DNA of 64,000 nt from Streptomyces sp. NBC_01232 (GCF_035989885.1 NZ_CP108519.1:1-64000), one strand, 5' to 3'; counted from the stretch's first letter, positions 1 to 8,037 are shown. Translations and numbers: made by a program. Notes: generated by a model from the letters alone, not told the origin.

Positions 1-819
1 CTTTTTTCTTTCTCTTTCTTTGCGTGTGGTGTGGGGGTGGGGCTTTCGCGTCCCGACGCCTGACTCCTCCCCCCCCTCCAGCATGGCCATGAGGTCGACG
101 ACCTCCGCCGAGGCGGGCGCCTTCTCCTCGGCGGGCGCCAGCCGGGTCCCGGAGGCCTTCGCGGCGATGACTTCCTCCAGCGCGTCCCGGTACTCGTCGC
201 GCAGCTCCCCGATGTTGCCGCCGGATAGGGTCTCGGCGAGCCGGACGGCCGCGTCGACCTCGTCGTCGGTGACGGCCACGTCGGGGACGTCCACCTGGGA
301 GGCGGAGCGGATCTCCTCGGGCCAGCGGAGCGAGTGCAACATGATCACGTCGTCCTTGACCCGGAGGAGGCCGAGTCGCTCGCGGTCGCGCATCGCGAAC
401 TTCGCGACGGCCACCTTCGACGACCTCTCCAGGGCTTGGCGCAGCAGTTCGTACGGCTTCGCGGCGACGGCCTCGGTCGCGGCCAGGTAGTAGGAGGCGC
501 CGATCTGGATCGGGTCGATACTCGCAGCCGGAACGAAGGAGACGATCTCGATCGCCTTCGCGGTGGGCAGCGGCAGGTTGTCGAGATCCTGGTCGGTGAC
601 GGGGACGAGGGTGCCCGTCGCGGTCTCGTAGCCGCGGACGATGTCTTCCTGGCCCAGCTGCTGCCCGTCGAGCTCACACACCTTGCGGTAGCGGATCCGG
701 CCCCCATCGGCCGTGTGGACCTGCCGGAACGAGATGTCGTGCGACTCCGTGGCAGGCACCACCTTGATCGGAATGGTGACCAGCCCGAAACTGATCGCCC
801 CGGACCATATCGGACGCAT
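1..819 (-). CDS. ku: Ku-type DNA end-binding protein, 3' end beyond window
   Basis: Bacterial Ku binds double-strand DNA ends as a homodimer and recruits ligase D for non-homologous end joining. From the ATG at 819 the protein begins MRPIWSGAISFGLVTIPIKV, the family's N-terminal signature, and the Ku core follows (for example DQDLDNLPLPTAKAIEIV and IQIGASYYLA). After about residue 250 the protein turns into a Lys/Arg/His-rich tail, still open at base 1, so the last residues and the stop are missing; 273 codons are visible. Basic C-terminal extensions are common in Streptomyces Ku and add DNA affinity. Extra Ku copies are frequent on Streptomyces chromosome arms and large plasmids, which fits the rest of the window. 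Confidence 0.95.
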   Translation of the reverse strand, partial: MRPIWSGAISFGLVTIPIKVVPATESHDISFRQVHTADGGRIRYRKVCELDGQQLGQEDIVRGYETATGTLVPVTDQDLDNLPLPTAKAIEIVSFVPAASIDPIQIGASYYLAATEAVAAKPYELLRQALERSSKVAVAKFAMRDRERLGLLRVKDDVIMLHSLRWPEEIRSASQVDVPDVAVTDDEVDAAVRLAETLSGGNIGELRDEYRDALEEVIAAKASGTRLAPAEEKAPASAEVVDLMAMLEGGEESGVGTRKPHPHTTRKERERKK

Positions 820-914
820 TTTGGCCCTCCGTGCCGCTTTGGGCTCTCTCCTCCCAGCGTCGCACCGGCCCCGTCCGGGCGCGTTCCGTCCGGGGCCATC
901 CGGGCCGACGCCCG

Positions 915-1400
915 CTACAGGCGGTCGAGGACCTCGGCGGCGGCGCACTCCCCGCAGGCGCGTGTACCGGGTCGCGCGTAGGCGGTGACCGCATCGTCGA
1001 GGGAGAGCTCTGGGCCGTCGGCGGGTGCGTGGACGCATCCGTGCTCGTGCAGCACCGCGCCGCCCCTCCCGCCCGGGCGCTCGATCGTCCATGCCCACCG
1101 CTGCTCGACCCCGGGTGGGGGCGGCGTGAGGTAGGGGTGGGACGGCGGATGCACCTCGGTGGGCACGGCGCCGTAGTCCTGGCCGTCGACGGGCCGCAGG
1201 TACTCGTCCCCGCCGGCGGGGACCCAGACCGTGTACTCGACGGGCTCGACGTACTGGTCGGCAGTGACGGACCAGAGCGGCATACCCACCCGAAAACGCC
1301 ATCCTGCCGGGGTCCAGCGGCGTGCGTGGAGCCGGGCCCGAACCTCCTGGCCGTCGGGGAGCGTCAGCCACACCGGAGGCGGGACTACTGGGTCAGACAT
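915..1400 (-). CDS. DUF6233-type protein, C-terminal-half-like
   Basis: A protein of about 161 residues starting MSDPVVPPPVWLTLPDGQEV. It resembles the C-terminal half of longer Streptomyces DUF6233 proteins: an N-terminal beta-rich part (VRARLHARR, VEPVEYTVWVPAGGDEYLRP) and a C-terminal LHEHGC...GTRACGECAAAE stretch with His and three Cys that could bind zinc. The ATG at 1400 is preferred over an upstream ATG at 1499 because the protein aligns from there and the extra residues look non-coding. It is followed at 1406-1573 by a small Cys-rich gene on the same strand. A DUF6233 protein of the other (N-terminal) type is encoded on the opposite strand at 1746. The function of the family is unknown. 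Confidence 0.7.
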   Translation of the reverse strand: MSDPVVPPPVWLTLPDGQEVRARLHARRWTPAGWRFRVGMPLWSVTADQYVEPVEYTVWVPAGGDEYLRPVDGQDYGAVPTEVHPPSHPYLTPPPPGVEQRWAWTIERPGGRGGAVLHEHGCVHAPADGPELSLDDAVTAYARPGTRACGECAAAEVLDRL

Positions 1401-1405
1401 GCAGG

Positions 1406-1573
1406 TCAGGCGCGCGCCAGCCGCTCCAGACGGGCCTTCTGGCAGGGGACGCAGAGCGGTGACGCAGGGGACCCGTATTTCGCGCACGGCTGCCCGCACT
1501 TGGCGCAGGGGCCGGCCTGGCTCGGAGCCCAGGTGGCGACGACGGGGCGGGGCGCGGGTGCGGGGGTGGTCAT
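1406..1573 (-). CDS. Small zinc-ribbon-like protein
   Basis: A 55-residue protein: a Pro/Ala-rich N-terminus (MTTPAPAPRPVVATWAPSQ), then CAKCGQPCAKYGSP and CVPCQKARLERL. The CxxCxxxC and CxxC groups form a probable single zinc-binding ribbon, so a DNA- or protein-binding adaptor is plausible. Its stop lies 5 bp before the start of the DUF6233-like gene, so the two are probably co-transcribed. Many Streptomyces DUF6233 loci have such a small Cys-rich neighbour. The start at 1573 excludes an upstream in-frame ATG at 1666 whose extension is low-complexity and overlaps the divergent promoter region. Confidence 0.5.
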   Translation of the reverse strand: MTTPAPAPRPVVATWAPSQAGPCAKCGQPCAKYGSPASPLCVPCQKARLERLARA

Positions 1574-1732
1574 GGCGGGCTCCAGTGCTGGCAGGGTCGG
1601 GGCGGCATCAAAGTGAACCGTTTCGGCCGTGGCGAATTCCCGCTGCGGACCGCGCCGCGCAGGCATTCGTCCCCGGACTCACCGTCCAGCTCTCAGGAGA
1701 CCGGGGCGGGGTTCCGGCTCGACCGCCGGACA

Positions 1733-1738
1733 TAGAAT
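1733..1738 (+). promoter_or_regulatory. Putative -10 box of a leaderless transcript
   Basis: TAGAAT lies 7 bases before the ATG at 1746, so transcription would begin at or next to the start codon. No Shine-Dalgarno-like sequence is visible before this ATG. Leaderless mRNAs are common in Streptomyces. Confidence 0.4.
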
Positions 1739-1745
1739 AGAACAC

Positions 1746-2078
1746 ATGTCCGAGCTTCCGCCTGATCCACCGCGCCTGCGGACGATCGTGACCTACCTCC
1801 GCAACGAGCTGCGCCGGGCTGAGCATGCACTGGTGGCCGCGGAGGAGCGGGAAGCCGTTCTCGCGCTCCGCAGCACCCCGCCGGAGCCGCCGGCGTGGGT
1901 GGTCGAGCAGGGCATCGGAGCCGGACGGCCGCCAGTCAGTGTCCACGCCGGGGACTGCTGGGATCGCGGCAAGCGCTGGCGCCCCCTGAGCGCCGAGGAG
2001 GCCCGCCGGGCGCTGTCCGGGGGCGTTCCGGCCTGCATCCACTGCCGCCCCGACACCGCTCTCGGCGTCATCGACTGA
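1746..2078 (+). CDS. DUF6233 domain-containing protein
   Basis: A 110-residue protein starting MSELPPDPPRLRTIVTYLRN. An N-terminal amphipathic helix (YLRNELRRAEHALVAAEERE) precedes a compact C-terminal domain with PAWVVEQGIGAGRPPVSVHAGDC (split here as PAWVVEQGIGAG and PPVSVHAGDC) and ACIHCRPDTALGVID. The HxGDC...CxHCRPDTxLG arrangement is the DUF6233 signature and suggests metal binding by His/Cys. Genes of this type occur in many copies in Streptomyces; their role is unknown. It is transcribed divergently from the 915-1573 pair and may be leaderless (see 1733). Confidence 0.8.
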   Translation: MSELPPDPPRLRTIVTYLRNELRRAEHALVAAEEREAVLALRSTPPEPPAWVVEQGIGAGRPPVSVHAGDCWDRGKRWRPLSAEEARRALSGGVPACIHCRPDTALGVID

Positions 2079-2251
2079 CTTCGGTGGCCTGTGGACGGTT
2101 GGGGCCCTACCCGACGGCAGGGTTCCGGGCCCCCCAGCAAGGCCAGCCAGCGTCCCAACCGCACGGGGTGCTCCTGGGCTGGACCGACAACCGGGTTTCA
2201 CCTCCAGACCGCCTTGGTACGGTCGACCCTCATCTGAATAGGGAGGTCCTC

Positions 2252-2749
2252 ATGGGACAGCTGATCGGGGTAGTGATCGGTGGCTTCATAGCCCTTGGCG
2301 GTGGCGCCCTCACCGCCTGGTTGCAGGCGCGCCACCAGCGGAAGGCGACCCGGTCGAAAGACCTGTGGGACCGGCGGGCCGCGCTGTACCTTGATCTGCT
2401 CCTTCACCTTGACGGCTCCATGTCCTTCGCGACTGACCCGCACGTCCCTGGCTATTACGGCCCGAGGAGTCCGGAACAGTTCCAACGACAGAAGGAGCTC
2501 ACCGCCCGGATCTCTCTCTTTGGATCCCCGACGGTGCGCGAGCTCTGGGAAGCCGCCACCGAAGCCGCGGCCGACTTCTCCGTCTGTGTCGTCGAAGGCG
2601 GCTTCGTTGACCGCGACGGCAGGCTCCCCAGCGCCGAGGTCACGGACCCCAACTACCTCCGGTTCGAGGCAGCCAAGCAGCGCACCGAGCGCGAGTTCAT
2701 CCAGCGCCTCCGCCACGAGATCGACGTCGACGAGCATCTCAAGGGCTGA
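2252..2749 (+). CDS. Membrane-anchored hypothetical protein
   Basis: A 165-residue protein with one N-terminal transmembrane helix (MGQLIGVVIGGFIALGGGAL) followed by a basic stretch (RHQRKATR) and a mostly alpha-helical cytosolic domain with many Glu/Arg residues. This bitopic layout (short N-terminal helix, then a helical KDLWDRRAALY-type domain) is common in Streptomyces proteins of unknown function and recurs at 23601 and 61717. The ATG at 2252 has GGGAGG 6 bases upstream, which fixes the start. No enzymatic motif is visible. Confidence 0.75.
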   Translation: MGQLIGVVIGGFIALGGGALTAWLQARHQRKATRSKDLWDRRAALYLDLLLHLDGSMSFATDPHVPGYYGPRSPEQFQRQKELTARISLFGSPTVRELWEAATEAAADFSVCVVEGGFVDRDGRLPSAEVTDPNYLRFEAAKQRTEREFIQRLRHEIDVDEHLKG

Positions 2750-2922
2750 CTCCGACAGCATCTGCGGAACACGTCAGTAGCCCTGGCCGGTCACCAGCAC
2801 TGCCGGTTCTGAGCAATCACCTGCAACGCTTGATCACAGACGACCGGTGTTGCCGGTGCCTCGGGCGCGACCTGGTCGGCCGTTGCAGGAGCACTGTCGG
2901 TGCCTGCGGCAACCATGGGGAG

Positions 2923-3282
2923 ATGAGCGCCGGTACCGCGCCCCAGGGCCCGCACACGGGCATCGACGGGTTGTGCGAGGACATCCGGGGCGCCCTGGAA
3001 GCGTGGGCGCCCCGGGTTCTGGGCGTCCATGTCCATCCCGTGGTGTCCGACCCGACCGCGGTGGCACGACTGGTCGGGGCGGTGGCCGACGCCGCCGACG
3101 TCACGGTCCTCCCCCTCGATGACGACACCGCACGAGGTGAGTTGCACGCGGCGGCCGCCAGGGCGTCCGCGGCCGCCGATGAGCGGCCCGGTACGGATGT
3201 GCGGGCTGAGCTCGCTGCCGTCCGTGCCGGGTGCCGGCGCGCGGCTGTCGCCCTGGGCCTGTCCGTGCCGGTGTCCCTCTGA
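2923..3282 (+). CDS. Hypothetical protein
   Basis: A 119-residue protein (MSAGTAPQGPHTGIDGLCED), acidic and Ala-rich, probably an alpha/beta fold: HVHPVVSDPTAVARLVGAVA and VTVLPLDDDTA, then a long C-terminal helix. GGGGAG directly precedes the ATG at 2923; an in-frame start at 2830 lacks a ribosome site. The family is not recognised. Codon usage is typical of the host, so it is probably a real gene. Confidence 0.5.
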   Translation: MSAGTAPQGPHTGIDGLCEDIRGALEAWAPRVLGVHVHPVVSDPTAVARLVGAVADAADVTVLPLDDDTARGELHAAAARASAAADERPGTDVRAELAAVRAGCRRAAVALGLSVPVSL

Positions 3283-3545
3283 CCGGACCGGGCCCCCTGG
3301 GGTGGGTGTGCTGCCGCGTGGTGGCCGGCGTGTGGGTGCCGGGAACGGTGGTGGTCGTGGGCGCGGTCGTGGCCGGGGTGGGTTCCTCGGCCGTGCCCGC
3401 CGTCCTGATGCCGGAGGGCGCCACAGCCCGGGGAGGGCCGCAAGCCCGAGCCGCTACGCGGTCGCCTTCGGCGAGGCTTGCACCCCTCCCCGGCCCGCGG
3501 CGGGCGGAGCCCATCAGGACGACGACCCCGACCGAGGAGGACCTC

Positions 3546-3680
3546 ATGGCCTGCACCGACCCGCAGTGCGACGGCGGCATCATCCCCAACCCGTACTCGG
3601 GCGACCCCGAGGACCTCACGCTCTGCCCCGCCTGCAACCACGGCTACGACCCCCGCGACCACCACGACTACGCGGGCTGA
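3546..3680 (+). CDS. Small Cys-rich zinc-finger-like protein
   Basis: A 44-residue protein with CTDPQCDGG near the N-terminus and LCPACNHGYD near the middle, a probable single zinc site (CxxxxC/CxxC) with acidic/His-rich flanks (DPRDHHDYAG). GAGGAGG lies 6 bases before the ATG at 3546, a strong ribosome-binding site. The perfect hairpin at 3687 follows immediately, so it is probably the last gene of its transcript. Similar minimal zinc ribbons are abundant in Streptomyces plasmids; function unknown. Confidence 0.6.
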   Translation: MACTDPQCDGGIIPNPYSGDPEDLTLCPACNHGYDPRDHHDYAG

Positions 3681-3686
3681 CGCCAG

Positions 3687-3708
3687 GGCCCCGGCGGAAG
3701 CCGGGGCC
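3687..3708 (+). terminator. GC-rich hairpin, likely terminator
   Basis: A perfect 9-bp stem, GGCCCCGGC/GCCGGGGCC, closed by a GGAA tetraloop, starts 7 bases after the stop of the small gene at 3546. There is no U-tract, which is usual for Streptomyces terminators. Confidence 0.65.
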
Positions 3709-3851
3709 GTCGGCCGTCCGGCTGACGGCCGGTCCCGCCGGGCCGCGATCCACGCGCGAGGGAAGTTCGCATCGGTCGGCTCCGACCGGCCGGAGCAGGG
3801 CTCCCGCCGGGCCCGCGCGACGTCGACGAGCTGAAGTACCGGCTCGCCACG

Positions 3852-4187
3852 ATGCACGAGCGGCTCCCGGAGATCGAGCGGATCACCAACCGCGTGGTTG
3901 CCCGGAGCGCCGACCTCGCCGGGCGTCAGGCCGCGGAACAGCGTGGCATCGCGTGGAAGCACATCACCACGGCGGGCAAGCTGCAGGAGGAGAGACGCTG
4001 CGCTCGCGCACGGCGACCGAGGCCCCCCACGCAGCACGCCGAGGAAGCGCAGCAGCGCGCCGCGTACATCAAGCAGGCCCGACAGCAGGCCGCCGAGCAG
4101 GCCCGCGAGAACGCCCGGCGCGCACAGAGCGAGTACCGGTACCAGCCGCCGACCCAGGGCCGCTCCGGCCCCGCCCTCGGACGCTGA
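3852..4187 (+). CDS. Hypothetical helical protein, start uncertain
   Basis: An open frame of 111 codons encoding a largely helical, charged protein with a probable coiled coil (HAEEAQQRAAYIKQARQQAA and following residues) and a basic middle part. The frame stays open upstream to about 3726 and reads sensibly (DVDELKYRLATMHERL), so the real start may be earlier, or the gene may be the 3' part of a longer decayed one. No ribosome site precedes the ATG at 3852. Function unknown; a relic is as likely as an active gene. Confidence 0.35.
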   Translation: MHERLPEIERITNRVVARSADLAGRQAAEQRGIAWKHITTAGKLQEERRCARARRPRPPTQHAEEAQQRAAYIKQARQQAAEQARENARRAQSEYRYQPPTQGRSGPALGR

Positions 4188-4618
4188 ACCACCTCGCGGC
4201 AGAAGCCCGCTGACGCTTCCTTCGCTCTTCCCTTCCGTACGCGGCAGTCACCAAGGGCACCGTGACATTGCCGGTGATGCCGGTTTCGGCTCCGGTACAG
4301 CCAAGATTTTTTGACTGTCACCGGTCCGTGCACCGAACCGCTCCTTCGGAACGTCAAGCACCTTCAAACCGCGTACGAGCTATCTTGAATGTTCGTCCTA
4401 CACGGTGGTCTCACATAGCAATCAACTTAGTCGTCATATCTTGCACTACCCGGCGTCAAGTCAGCGCAGCTGACCAGCAGTTTCAGGTTGGACCGCTCCG
4501 CCATCGATGTGCGAATCTTTGACGCATGACGCCGCTTCAGCACACCGCAACCGAACCGGAGTCGGAGGACGAGACGGGCCGGGACGAGCCGGTCGGCAGC
4601 CCCGACACCGGAGGCTCC
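4188..4618. other. Intergenic region, more AT-rich than surroundings
   Basis: No convincing gene. The stretch 4290-4480 is clearly less GC-rich than its flanks (runs such as AAGATTTTTTGACTGTC and CATAGCAATCAACTTAG) and probably holds the promoter of the gene at 4619. No clear dyad or riboswitch was seen. Confidence 0.5.
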
Positions 4619-5386
4619 ATGAGTCAGGACAGGACCATCGAGATGATCCTGAACCGCTCGGCGAGGACCAACCGGACTGTCCCCATCAGGAGGGTCTTCC
4701 TCCAGCGCGGAGAAGGACGGGACGTGCAGCCCGGACCGCTCAGGTCGCTCGTCGCGAGCCGCCAGGAGCGGGCCCTCGACCTCTACCTCCTCGTCGCGGC
4801 CATCACCGGTGGCCCGGGCCACGAGGTGACGGAGTGGTCGACGACCTGGGCCAGGACCATCGGCGTCTTCGACGAGAAGTCCGGAGCCTCCGCGGTCTCC
4901 CGGGCGTGGAAGGCCCTGAAGGACCTCGACCTCATCACCACCGCCCGGGGGTCTCAGCGGAGGACCACCGTCACCAAGCGTATGGAGGACGGCAGCGGAC
5001 CGTACGAGCCGCCCATGAACAAGGGGGAGAAGTACCTCCAGCTCCCGTTCGAGTACTGGGAGAAGGGCATGCACACCAAGCTCTCCCTCCCGGGCAAGGC
5101 GATGCTCCTGATCGCTCTGGCCCAGAGGAAGGACAAGTTCCCTCTCGTCCACGCCAGGGTCAGCGAGTGGTACGGCCTGGCCCAGAAGACCGTCGCGGCC
5201 GGCATCGACGACCTGGTCGCGCACGAGGTTCTGGAACCTGCAGGGTTCGAGTACTTCGACACCCTCGCGGCCCGTTCGGGAAGGGGCTCCCGCCCCCTCT
5301 ACCGTCTGGTGCCGCCGTTCCACCAGCGTGGACTGCCCCTCACGGGGTTCGAAGGTCTCTTCGACCAGAAGGGGTCGGAGAAGTAG
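4619..5386 (+). CDS. Winged-helix-type hypothetical protein
   Basis: A 255-residue protein (MSQDRTIEMILNRSARTNRT) of a type recurrent in Streptomyces plasmids and chromosome arms. It is mostly helical with two segments resembling winged helices: one around residues 45-125 (LVASRQERALDLYLLVAAIT ... SRAWKALKDLDLITT) and one around 160-235 (LPGKAMLLIALAQRKDK ... VSEWYGLAQKTVAAGIDDLV). Sensing of a target sequence or replication control is plausible but unproven. GGAGG lies 6 bases before the ATG at 4619; an in-frame ATG at 4526 lacks a ribosome site. The 73-residue membrane protein at 5473 follows on the same strand. Confidence 0.7.
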   Translation: MSQDRTIEMILNRSARTNRTVPIRRVFLQRGEGRDVQPGPLRSLVASRQERALDLYLLVAAITGGPGHEVTEWSTTWARTIGVFDEKSGASAVSRAWKALKDLDLITTARGSQRRTTVTKRMEDGSGPYEPPMNKGEKYLQLPFEYWEKGMHTKLSLPGKAMLLIALAQRKDKFPLVHARVSEWYGLAQKTVAAGIDDLVAHEVLEPAGFEYFDTLAARSGRGSRPLYRLVPPFHQRGLPLTGFEGLFDQKGSEK

Positions 5387-5472
5387 AGAACCGCGCCGCC
5401 CCTCCCTGGCTACCAACCTGTGGGGCGAACGCGGTCCGAGCGCCGGCAGAACCGGCGGATAGGAACAAGAGT

Positions 5473-5694
5473 ATGACCTCTACACCCAGTGGCGCCCCGG
5501 CGCACCCCCTCTCTCCTCGTAGGAGGTGGGTCAGGGTGGTCCTGGTCGTCGTCGGCCTCTTCGTCCTGCGGGACATTGACCCCGAGTACGTCGACACCCT
5601 CGGCACCTGGCTCGGCATCGTGGCCGTGTTCGCCCCGGAGATCTTCATCCAGAGGCGGAACGAGCCCCCCGGGAACCTGAGCATCGTCGTTTGA
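5473..5694 (+). CDS. Small membrane protein
   Basis: A 73-residue protein with a basic N-terminal region (SPRRRW) followed by a hydrophobic helix (VRVVLVVVGLFVLRDI) and a second hydrophobic stretch (LGTWLGIVAVFAPEIFIQRR). It probably spans the membrane twice with both ends inside. It lies 86 bp after the winged-helix gene and before a strong hairpin, suggesting a two-gene transcript. Family not recognised. Confidence 0.6.
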   Translation: MTSTPSGAPAHPLSPRRRWVRVVLVVVGLFVLRDIDPEYVDTLGTWLGIVAVFAPEIFIQRRNEPPGNLSIVV

Positions 5695-5699
5695 GGGCG

Positions 5700-5728
5700 G
5701 CCGCCGAGACGCTCGTCGTCTCGGCGGC
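5700..5728 (+). terminator. Hairpin terminator
   Basis: A perfect 12-bp stem (GCCGCCGAGACG / CGTCTCGGCGGC) with a 5-base loop, beginning 5 bases after the stop of the gene at 5473. It lies between convergent genes and may work in both directions. Confidence 0.7.
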
Positions 5729-5780
5729 GCACACCGGAGCGGCCACTGTTCGATCCGTCACCGAGTAGCCGGCTACGGGC

Positions 5781-6119
5781 CTACTGCTCGGTGACGGCGC
5801 ACCGCTTGGCGTGGCCGTCCTTGATGCGTTGCCGTTCGTCGAAGTACGCCGTGACCGACTGCCCCATCTTCACCAACGGCCGCATGGCTGCCGACGCAGC
5901 GGTCTGAAGGTCGTATGCATCGGAGAGCGGACCAGCACTCAGCTGGTACTCCTGAACTGCTGGCCAGTCCTCGATGAGGTAGTGGACCCGCCATCCCTCT
6001 CCATCCGGTTCGAAGGCGACTCCGACTTGGTGCCTGTGCGCGGTGGCGAGGAGGTCTCCAATCGCCTTGAGCAGCTCCGGAGGGTAGGTGTTTTGCTCAG
6101 GCGACAATCCATCAGTCAT
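5781..6119 (-). CDS. Hypothetical protein, second gene of a coupled pair
   Basis: A 112-residue acidic protein: MTDGLSPEQNTYPPELLKAI, a beta-rich middle (VGVAFEPDGEGWRVHYLIED) and a C-terminal helix ending in VTAYFDERQRIKDGHAKR. Its ATG overlaps the stop of the upstream gene (ATGA at 6116-6119), so the two are translationally coupled and their products probably act together. The family was not recognised. The pair has the size and coupling of a toxin-antitoxin or immunity pair, but no motif supports that. Confidence 0.65.
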   Translation of the reverse strand: MTDGLSPEQNTYPPELLKAIGDLLATAHRHQVGVAFEPDGEGWRVHYLIEDWPAVQEYQLSAGPLSDAYDLQTAASAAMRPLVKMGQSVTAYFDERQRIKDGHAKRCAVTEQ

Positions 6120-6640
6120 CGTGGTGCTCCTGATCCCATGGTGGGGTCAGCAGGGGGACGCTGCTCCTCGAAGAAGTCCATCTTCTTGCCGAACATGACC
6201 TCTTCGTCCGGCGTGCGGAAGACGATCTTGCTGTAGAGGGCCTGCTGGCAAATTAGTGATTGGTGGGTCGTCGACAGGGTGAGAGCCTGCCGACCCTCCG
6301 AGGGCTCCGTGAACCACTGGCGGATGACGAGGTAGGTCCAGCCGTCGGGACCCGAGTGCTCCCCGTACACGATCCGCGTCAGCCCCTCCAGGACCTTCGT
6401 GTGCGAGAGGCCCTCGCGATCGCCGACGGGGTCAGTGAATGAGACCGTCCACGACCACCTCTGCCCTTCTTGGAGCTCGACGTCCTCAGGGAAGTCAGGT
6501 CCCCACCCCTTGAGGTACCCGGCGTTGGGCCCGAGCACGGTCCGTCCCCACTCGATGTTGCCGAGCCACGGGGACACGGAGAGAAAGCCCTCCGTGATCC
6601 TGCGCGTCTCATCGTCGGTGATCAAGTGTTCTCCGCTCAT
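6116..6640 (-). CDS. Hypothetical protein, first gene of a coupled pair
   Basis: A 174-residue protein starting MSGEHLITDDETRRITEGFL. It is rich in Trp and Gly (SPWLGNIEWGRTVLGPNAGY, EGQRWSWTVSFTDPVGDREG) and ends with a Phe-rich helix (VMFGKKMDFFEEQ), suggesting a beta-rich soluble fold. GGAGGAGC directly precedes the ATG at 6640. It overlaps the following gene by 4 bp. No known family was recognised; codon use is typical of the host. Confidence 0.65.
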   Translation of the reverse strand: MSGEHLITDDETRRITEGFLSVSPWLGNIEWGRTVLGPNAGYLKGWGPDFPEDVELQEGQRWSWTVSFTDPVGDREGLSHTKVLEGLTRIVYGEHSGPDGWTYLVIRQWFTEPSEGRQALTLSTTHQSLICQQALYSKIVFRTPDEEVMFGKKMDFFEEQRPPADPTMGSGAPR

Positions 6641-6750
6641 GCTCCTCCTCGGCCCATCGGGTTCCTCGGTGCGGACCCCCTGCGGCACATCGTCCTGGAC
6701 GAAGCCGGAGCGCATGGCCGCTTTCAATAAGACGCCTCGGGTGCGGCTGG

Positions 6751-6790
6751 CACGCCGCATGCCCCTCTCGATCCGGGGGCACGCGGCGTG
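6751..6790 (-). terminator. Long hairpin, terminator-like
   Basis: Arms of 15 bp (CACGCCGCATGCCCC and GGGGCACGCGGCGTG, 14 of 15 pairing) around a 10-base loop. It is just downstream of the small minus-strand gene at 6802-6951 and upstream of the gene at 6640, so it probably separates two transcripts. Confidence 0.6.
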
Positions 6791-6801
6791 CAGGGTTGCT
6801 C

Positions 6802-6951
6802 TCAGGTCTGCTCGTTTCCGTCGGCAGGAGAGTCGTCCGGTACTCGCCGTGCAGCCGTCTTGCGGAGCAGCCAGGCGCCGCCGGCACAGACCAGGGCGGC
6901 GCCGAGGCTGCCAAGGAATTCGGGCAGGGCGTCGCGGAGAACTTCGTACAT
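6802..6951 (-). CDS. Small single-pass membrane protein
   Basis: A 49-residue protein: a short acidic N-terminus (MYEVLRDALPEF), one hydrophobic helix (LGSLGAALVCAGGAWLL) and a charged tail (RKTAARRVPDDSPADGNEQT). Proteins of this size and layout are scattered through Streptomyces genomes with no known role. The start at 6951 was chosen because upstream in-frame sequence looks non-coding. A strong hairpin follows the stop. Confidence 0.4.
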   Translation of the reverse strand: MYEVLRDALPEFLGSLGAALVCAGGAWLLRKTAARRVPDDSPADGNEQT

Positions 6952-7529
6952 GCGGGATGGCAGGGCACGCCACAGCGGGGGCCCTGGCGTGCCGTGCTCC
7001 GTTCTCGGTGCGGCGAGCAGGAAGGGTGCACCCGGACCCCTGGGTGCGTGCTCTGGGAGAGCAACGCACGGCACCCGGCCGCCCCACCAAGACGTGCGTT
7101 TGGGGGCAGTCTGTCCAGTTGGCTTGGCTCGCACGACCGCTTCGGCCCTTGGCGTAAAAGACCAGTAGGGCTGGTTCCGGCCCGCTAGTGGCGCTCCGAA
7201 TGTCAATCGGAAGCCCAGATAACTGCCCTGTTATCTGAGGGGCGGTGACCGCCGACCTGGGAGCACGCGCTCCGGCGACGACATGAAGAGCACCCGTTAT
7301 CTCTGGGAGCGCTGTGGCCGCCGTCGTGCCCCTGCGGACGACCCCGGCGCCGGAGCGGCCACTGTCCGGTCCGTCGCCGACCGGTTCCTCGACACCACGG
7401 TGTCGAGGGGGTGATCCAACGAATCGAGGGGGCGAAAACGGTCGAAGGCGGCCTCGCCGTGTGGGCGGGGCCACCTTCGAGGGGCGTGGGGCGTCAGGAA
7501 GCGGGCGGCTCAGCGTCGGCTGGGTCACA
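6952..7529. other. Non-coding region with a perfect dyad
   Basis: No credible gene in 578 bases. The notable feature is the palindrome CAGATAAC-TGCCCT-GTTATCTG at 7216-7237, with a further GTTATCT at 7296-7302. This could be a protein-binding site or a recombination core; see the findings. Confidence 0.5.
7216..7237. repeat. Perfect 8-bp inverted repeat, operator- or att-like
   Basis: CAGATAAC and GTTATCTG separated by TGCCCT, AT-rich in a GC-rich context. A third GTTATCT occurs 59 bases downstream of the second arm. It is about 1 kb from the tyrosine recombinase gene at 8268. Confidence 0.5.
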
Positions 7530-7919
7530 TCACTCCATGGGCTGCTCCCGAGCGTCCGTGATGCCACCCGGCACGTGCGGGTCGAACCGGCCGACGCGCA
7601 TAGCCTCGATGCACTGCAGGACGCGGCCGAAGGACGTCAGCCCGTACGTGATGTATCGCGTAGGTGAGTCCCCGAGCACGCTTTCACGCTCGATGGGAAC
7701 GCCGCTCATGATCGCCGAGTACGTGTCACGCGCCTCGTGCCCGGGGTGAGCCCCGATCCACGCCATCTCGACGTCCGACGCGAACTCGTTGGCGGACGTG
7801 CAGGTGTACTGGTTCCAGTCCTCGACGGGCTTGGTCGGGTCGAGCGCGGCGATCGTGCGTACCTGCTTGATGCAGCGCTCGTAGATGCGGGACAGCTCGG
7901 CGTTCAGATCTTGGCTCAT
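7530..7919 (-). CDS. Hypothetical protein
   Basis: A 129-residue protein starting MSQDLNAELSRIYERCIKQV. An N-terminal helix carries a Cys, followed by the segment YTCTSANEFASDVEMAWIGA with a second Cys and by GHEARDTYSAIMSGVPIERE. It has no transmembrane segment or known motif. A GGGAG ribosome site precedes the ATG at 7919. The same frame continues upstream without a stop into the possible frameshifted gene at 8038-8234, but the ribosome site supports a separate start. Function unknown. Confidence 0.6.
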   Translation of the reverse strand: MSQDLNAELSRIYERCIKQVRTIAALDPTKPVEDWNQYTCTSANEFASDVEMAWIGAHPGHEARDTYSAIMSGVPIERESVLGDSPTRYITYGLTSFGRVLQCIEAMRVGRFDPHVPGGITDAREQPME

Positions 7920-8037
7920 CAGGGTTCTCCCTCCCCGCGCCGGACCATCCGGCGACCGGTGGACCCTGCCCCAGATGGCGGTGGAACAGTCGCACCGCCA
8001 CATACTCGATCCAGTGGGCCGAGGGGGCGAAAGCGGT

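Noticed and set aside
20..490. Long plus-strand open frame over the Ku gene
   Set aside because: It is the antisense of Ku; the minus frame carries the family signature MRPIWSGAISFG, while the plus frame is Ser/Arg-rich with no motif.
5781..6640. Calling the coupled pair a toxin-antitoxin system
   Set aside because: Only size and overlap suggest it; no toxin or antitoxin motif is visible.
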